From an uncultured Bacilli bacterium (lineage in GTDB: Bacteria > Bacillota_I > Bacilli_A > RF39 > UBA660): a stretch of 7,336 nt of DNA. The notes under the pieces were generated by a model. It ran no database searches. It was not told the DNA's origin and worked only from the letters and a program-made list of their open reading frames with translations. Positions 6,596-7,336 of the stretch are shown piece by piece. How positions within the stretch are numbered: position 1 is the stretch's first letter; the number at the start of each line of letters is the position of its first letter. The translations under genes and the position numbers were made by a program. The stretch spans positions 1 through 7,336 of the forward strand of contig CAKPJE010000051.1 of NCBI GenBank assembly GCA_934162555.1, given 5' to 3'.

Positions 6596-6624
6596 ATGAC
6601 TTAATTTAAAAAAAATGGTAAAAT
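6596..6624 (+). promoter_or_regulatory. Probable promoter of the membrane sensor gene
   Basis: Extended -10 TGG-TAAAAT (TG at 6616-6617, hexamer 6619-6624) with ATGACT (6596-6601, four of six matches to TTGACA) 17 bp upstream. Initiation near 6631 would leave a leader of about 17 nt containing the ribosome site. Confidence 0.55.
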
Positions 6625-6647
6625 ATTATTAGAAGGTAGGGTAATAA

Positions 6648-7336
6648 ATGAATTGTACACTTTTAATTCTAGTGGTTTCTATATTTTCTTTTACACTGAA
6701 TTTAATATTTTTCTTTAGAAAACATATAAAAACAAAAGAAACAAAGATATTTTCCTATTTATTAGTTGTTAATTTTATTGGCTTAATAGTAGAATTAGTT
6801 TGTGCTTATATAGGCTATAATTATGAAGCAAATAATTTATTTGCGCACATATTTACGAAAATATATTTAATATATCTTATGACATATCTTTTTATAATGA
6901 CTTTATATGTTTATTCAATTGCGTATATGAAGAAAAAGGAAGGGTATTATAATAAATTAAAGCTAATTTCTTATGTAATTTATGCTATCTTTTGTTTGGT
7001 TGTACTTTTATTGCCCATTAAAACTGAGGCTGGGTTTGCAACTGGGTATAGTGTAAGTTTTGTTTATGTGGTTTCAACATTATGCATTATGATTTGGCTA
7101 ATGCCTATTGTAAAGAACTTTAAATTAATTTCTAAGAAAAAAATAATTCCGTTTTTTTGTTTGATGATTTTTATGTCTTTAGTTGCGCTTTTACAAAAGA
7201 TATATCCAACATTAACTTTGATTACGGTAATGGAATTTTTTGTTATTTTTATAATGTACCATACTATAGAAAATCCTGATTTAAAAATAATTGAAGAATT
7301 AAAGAAAAATAGAAGTTTGACTAGCAAGAGTTATAT
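6648..7336 (+). CDS. 7TM sensor histidine kinase, N-terminal part (3'-partial)
   Basis: The frame starts at ATG 6648 and runs off the right edge after 229 codons. The ribosome site is AAGGTAGGG (6633-6641), 6 nt upstream. About seven hydrophobic segments are visible: residues 4-23, 34-57, 68-94, 105-123, 133-155, 166-183 and 187-204, with charged loops such as RKHIKTKETK (24-33). The last segment runs into YHTIENPDLKIIEELKKNR (204-222), a juxtamembrane sequence that in low-GC Firmicutes leads into a coiled helix and the HisKA phospho-acceptor domain of (often hybrid) histidine kinases. So this is probably an inner-membrane receptor kinase for an unknown ligand. The kinase domains are outside the window, so the assignment rests on topology and this signature; a GGDEF or other output domain is possible. 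It follows the second ligase-like gene by 59 bp. Confidence 0.8.
   Translation, partial: MNCTLLILVVSIFSFTLNLIFFFRKHIKTKETKIFSYLLVVNFIGLIVELVCAYIGYNYEANNLFAHIFTKIYLIYLMTYLFIMTLYVYSIAYMKKKEGYYNKLKLISYVIYAIFCLVVLLLPIKTEAGFATGYSVSFVYVVSTLCIMIWLMPIVKNFKLISKKKIIPFFCLMIFMSLVALLQKIYPTLTLITVMEFFVIFIMYHTIENPDLKIIEELKKNRSLTSKSY

Noticed and set aside
7064..7327. Minus-strand open frame of 87 codons at the right edge
   Set aside because: It lies wholly inside the + strand membrane-protein gene, which has a ribosome site, a promoter and consistent membrane segments; the minus frame is a shadow of it.
1..7336. Mycoplasma-type genetic code (TGA as Trp), suggested by the AT richness
   Set aside because: Trp is TGG throughout (for example in PWLEK of the first ligase) and no gene needs TGA read-through.
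1..7336. CRISPR arrays, tRNA or rRNA genes, insertion sequences
   Set aside because: No regularly spaced repeats, no GC-rich structured RNA stretches and no transposase-like frame were seen; gaps between genes are all under 150 bp.

Overview
The window is very AT-rich DNA (by eye roughly three quarters A+T) with Firmicutes-type signals: TTGACA/TATAAT promoters, mostly with a TG upstream of the -10, purine-rich Shine-Dalgarno sites, and hairpin-plus-T-run terminators. Tryptophan is encoded by TGG and every complete gene ends in TAA or TAG, so nothing points to the mycoplasma code. A low-GC member of the Bacilli, for example an uncultured gut lineage of the RF39 or Erysipelotrichales kind, fits best, but that placement is inference. 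All six recognised genes lie on the + strand.

Layout: (1) 2-733, the 3' part of a probable HEPN-domain protein with a coiled coil, open at the left edge. (2) 725-2683, a two-gene operon with a strong promoter overlapping the previous stop codon: acetate kinase (ackA), then 11 bp later an unrecognised 211-aa protein with weak resemblance to DarT-like ADP-ribosyltransferases, closed by a terminator. (3) 2745-4628, a single-gene unit for an adenylate-forming (acyl-CoA synthetase-like) enzyme, closed by a near-copy of the previous terminator. (4) 4659-6595, a single-gene unit for a second, strongly diverged adenylate-forming enzyme, whose promoter contains a perfect 14-bp tandem duplication. (5) 6596-7336, the start of a membrane protein with about seven membrane segments and the juxtamembrane signature of a sensor histidine kinase, cut by the right edge.

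Acetate kinase (acetyl phosphate/acetate and ATP) and two acid-activating enzymes suggest carboxylic or fatty acid metabolism, and a 7TM receptor kinase lies directly downstream. A local synthesis-plus-sensing module is conceivable but unproven. The most notable observations are the promoter built from a tandem repeat (possible slippage switch), the loss of the ATP-ribose-binding Asp in the second ligase-like protein, the near-identical terminators, the change in codon choice near the hinge of the first ligase, and the ART-like gene in the ackA operon.

Promoter and ribosome-site positions show that the longest-ORF starts of ackA and both ligases are too early; corrected starts are given.
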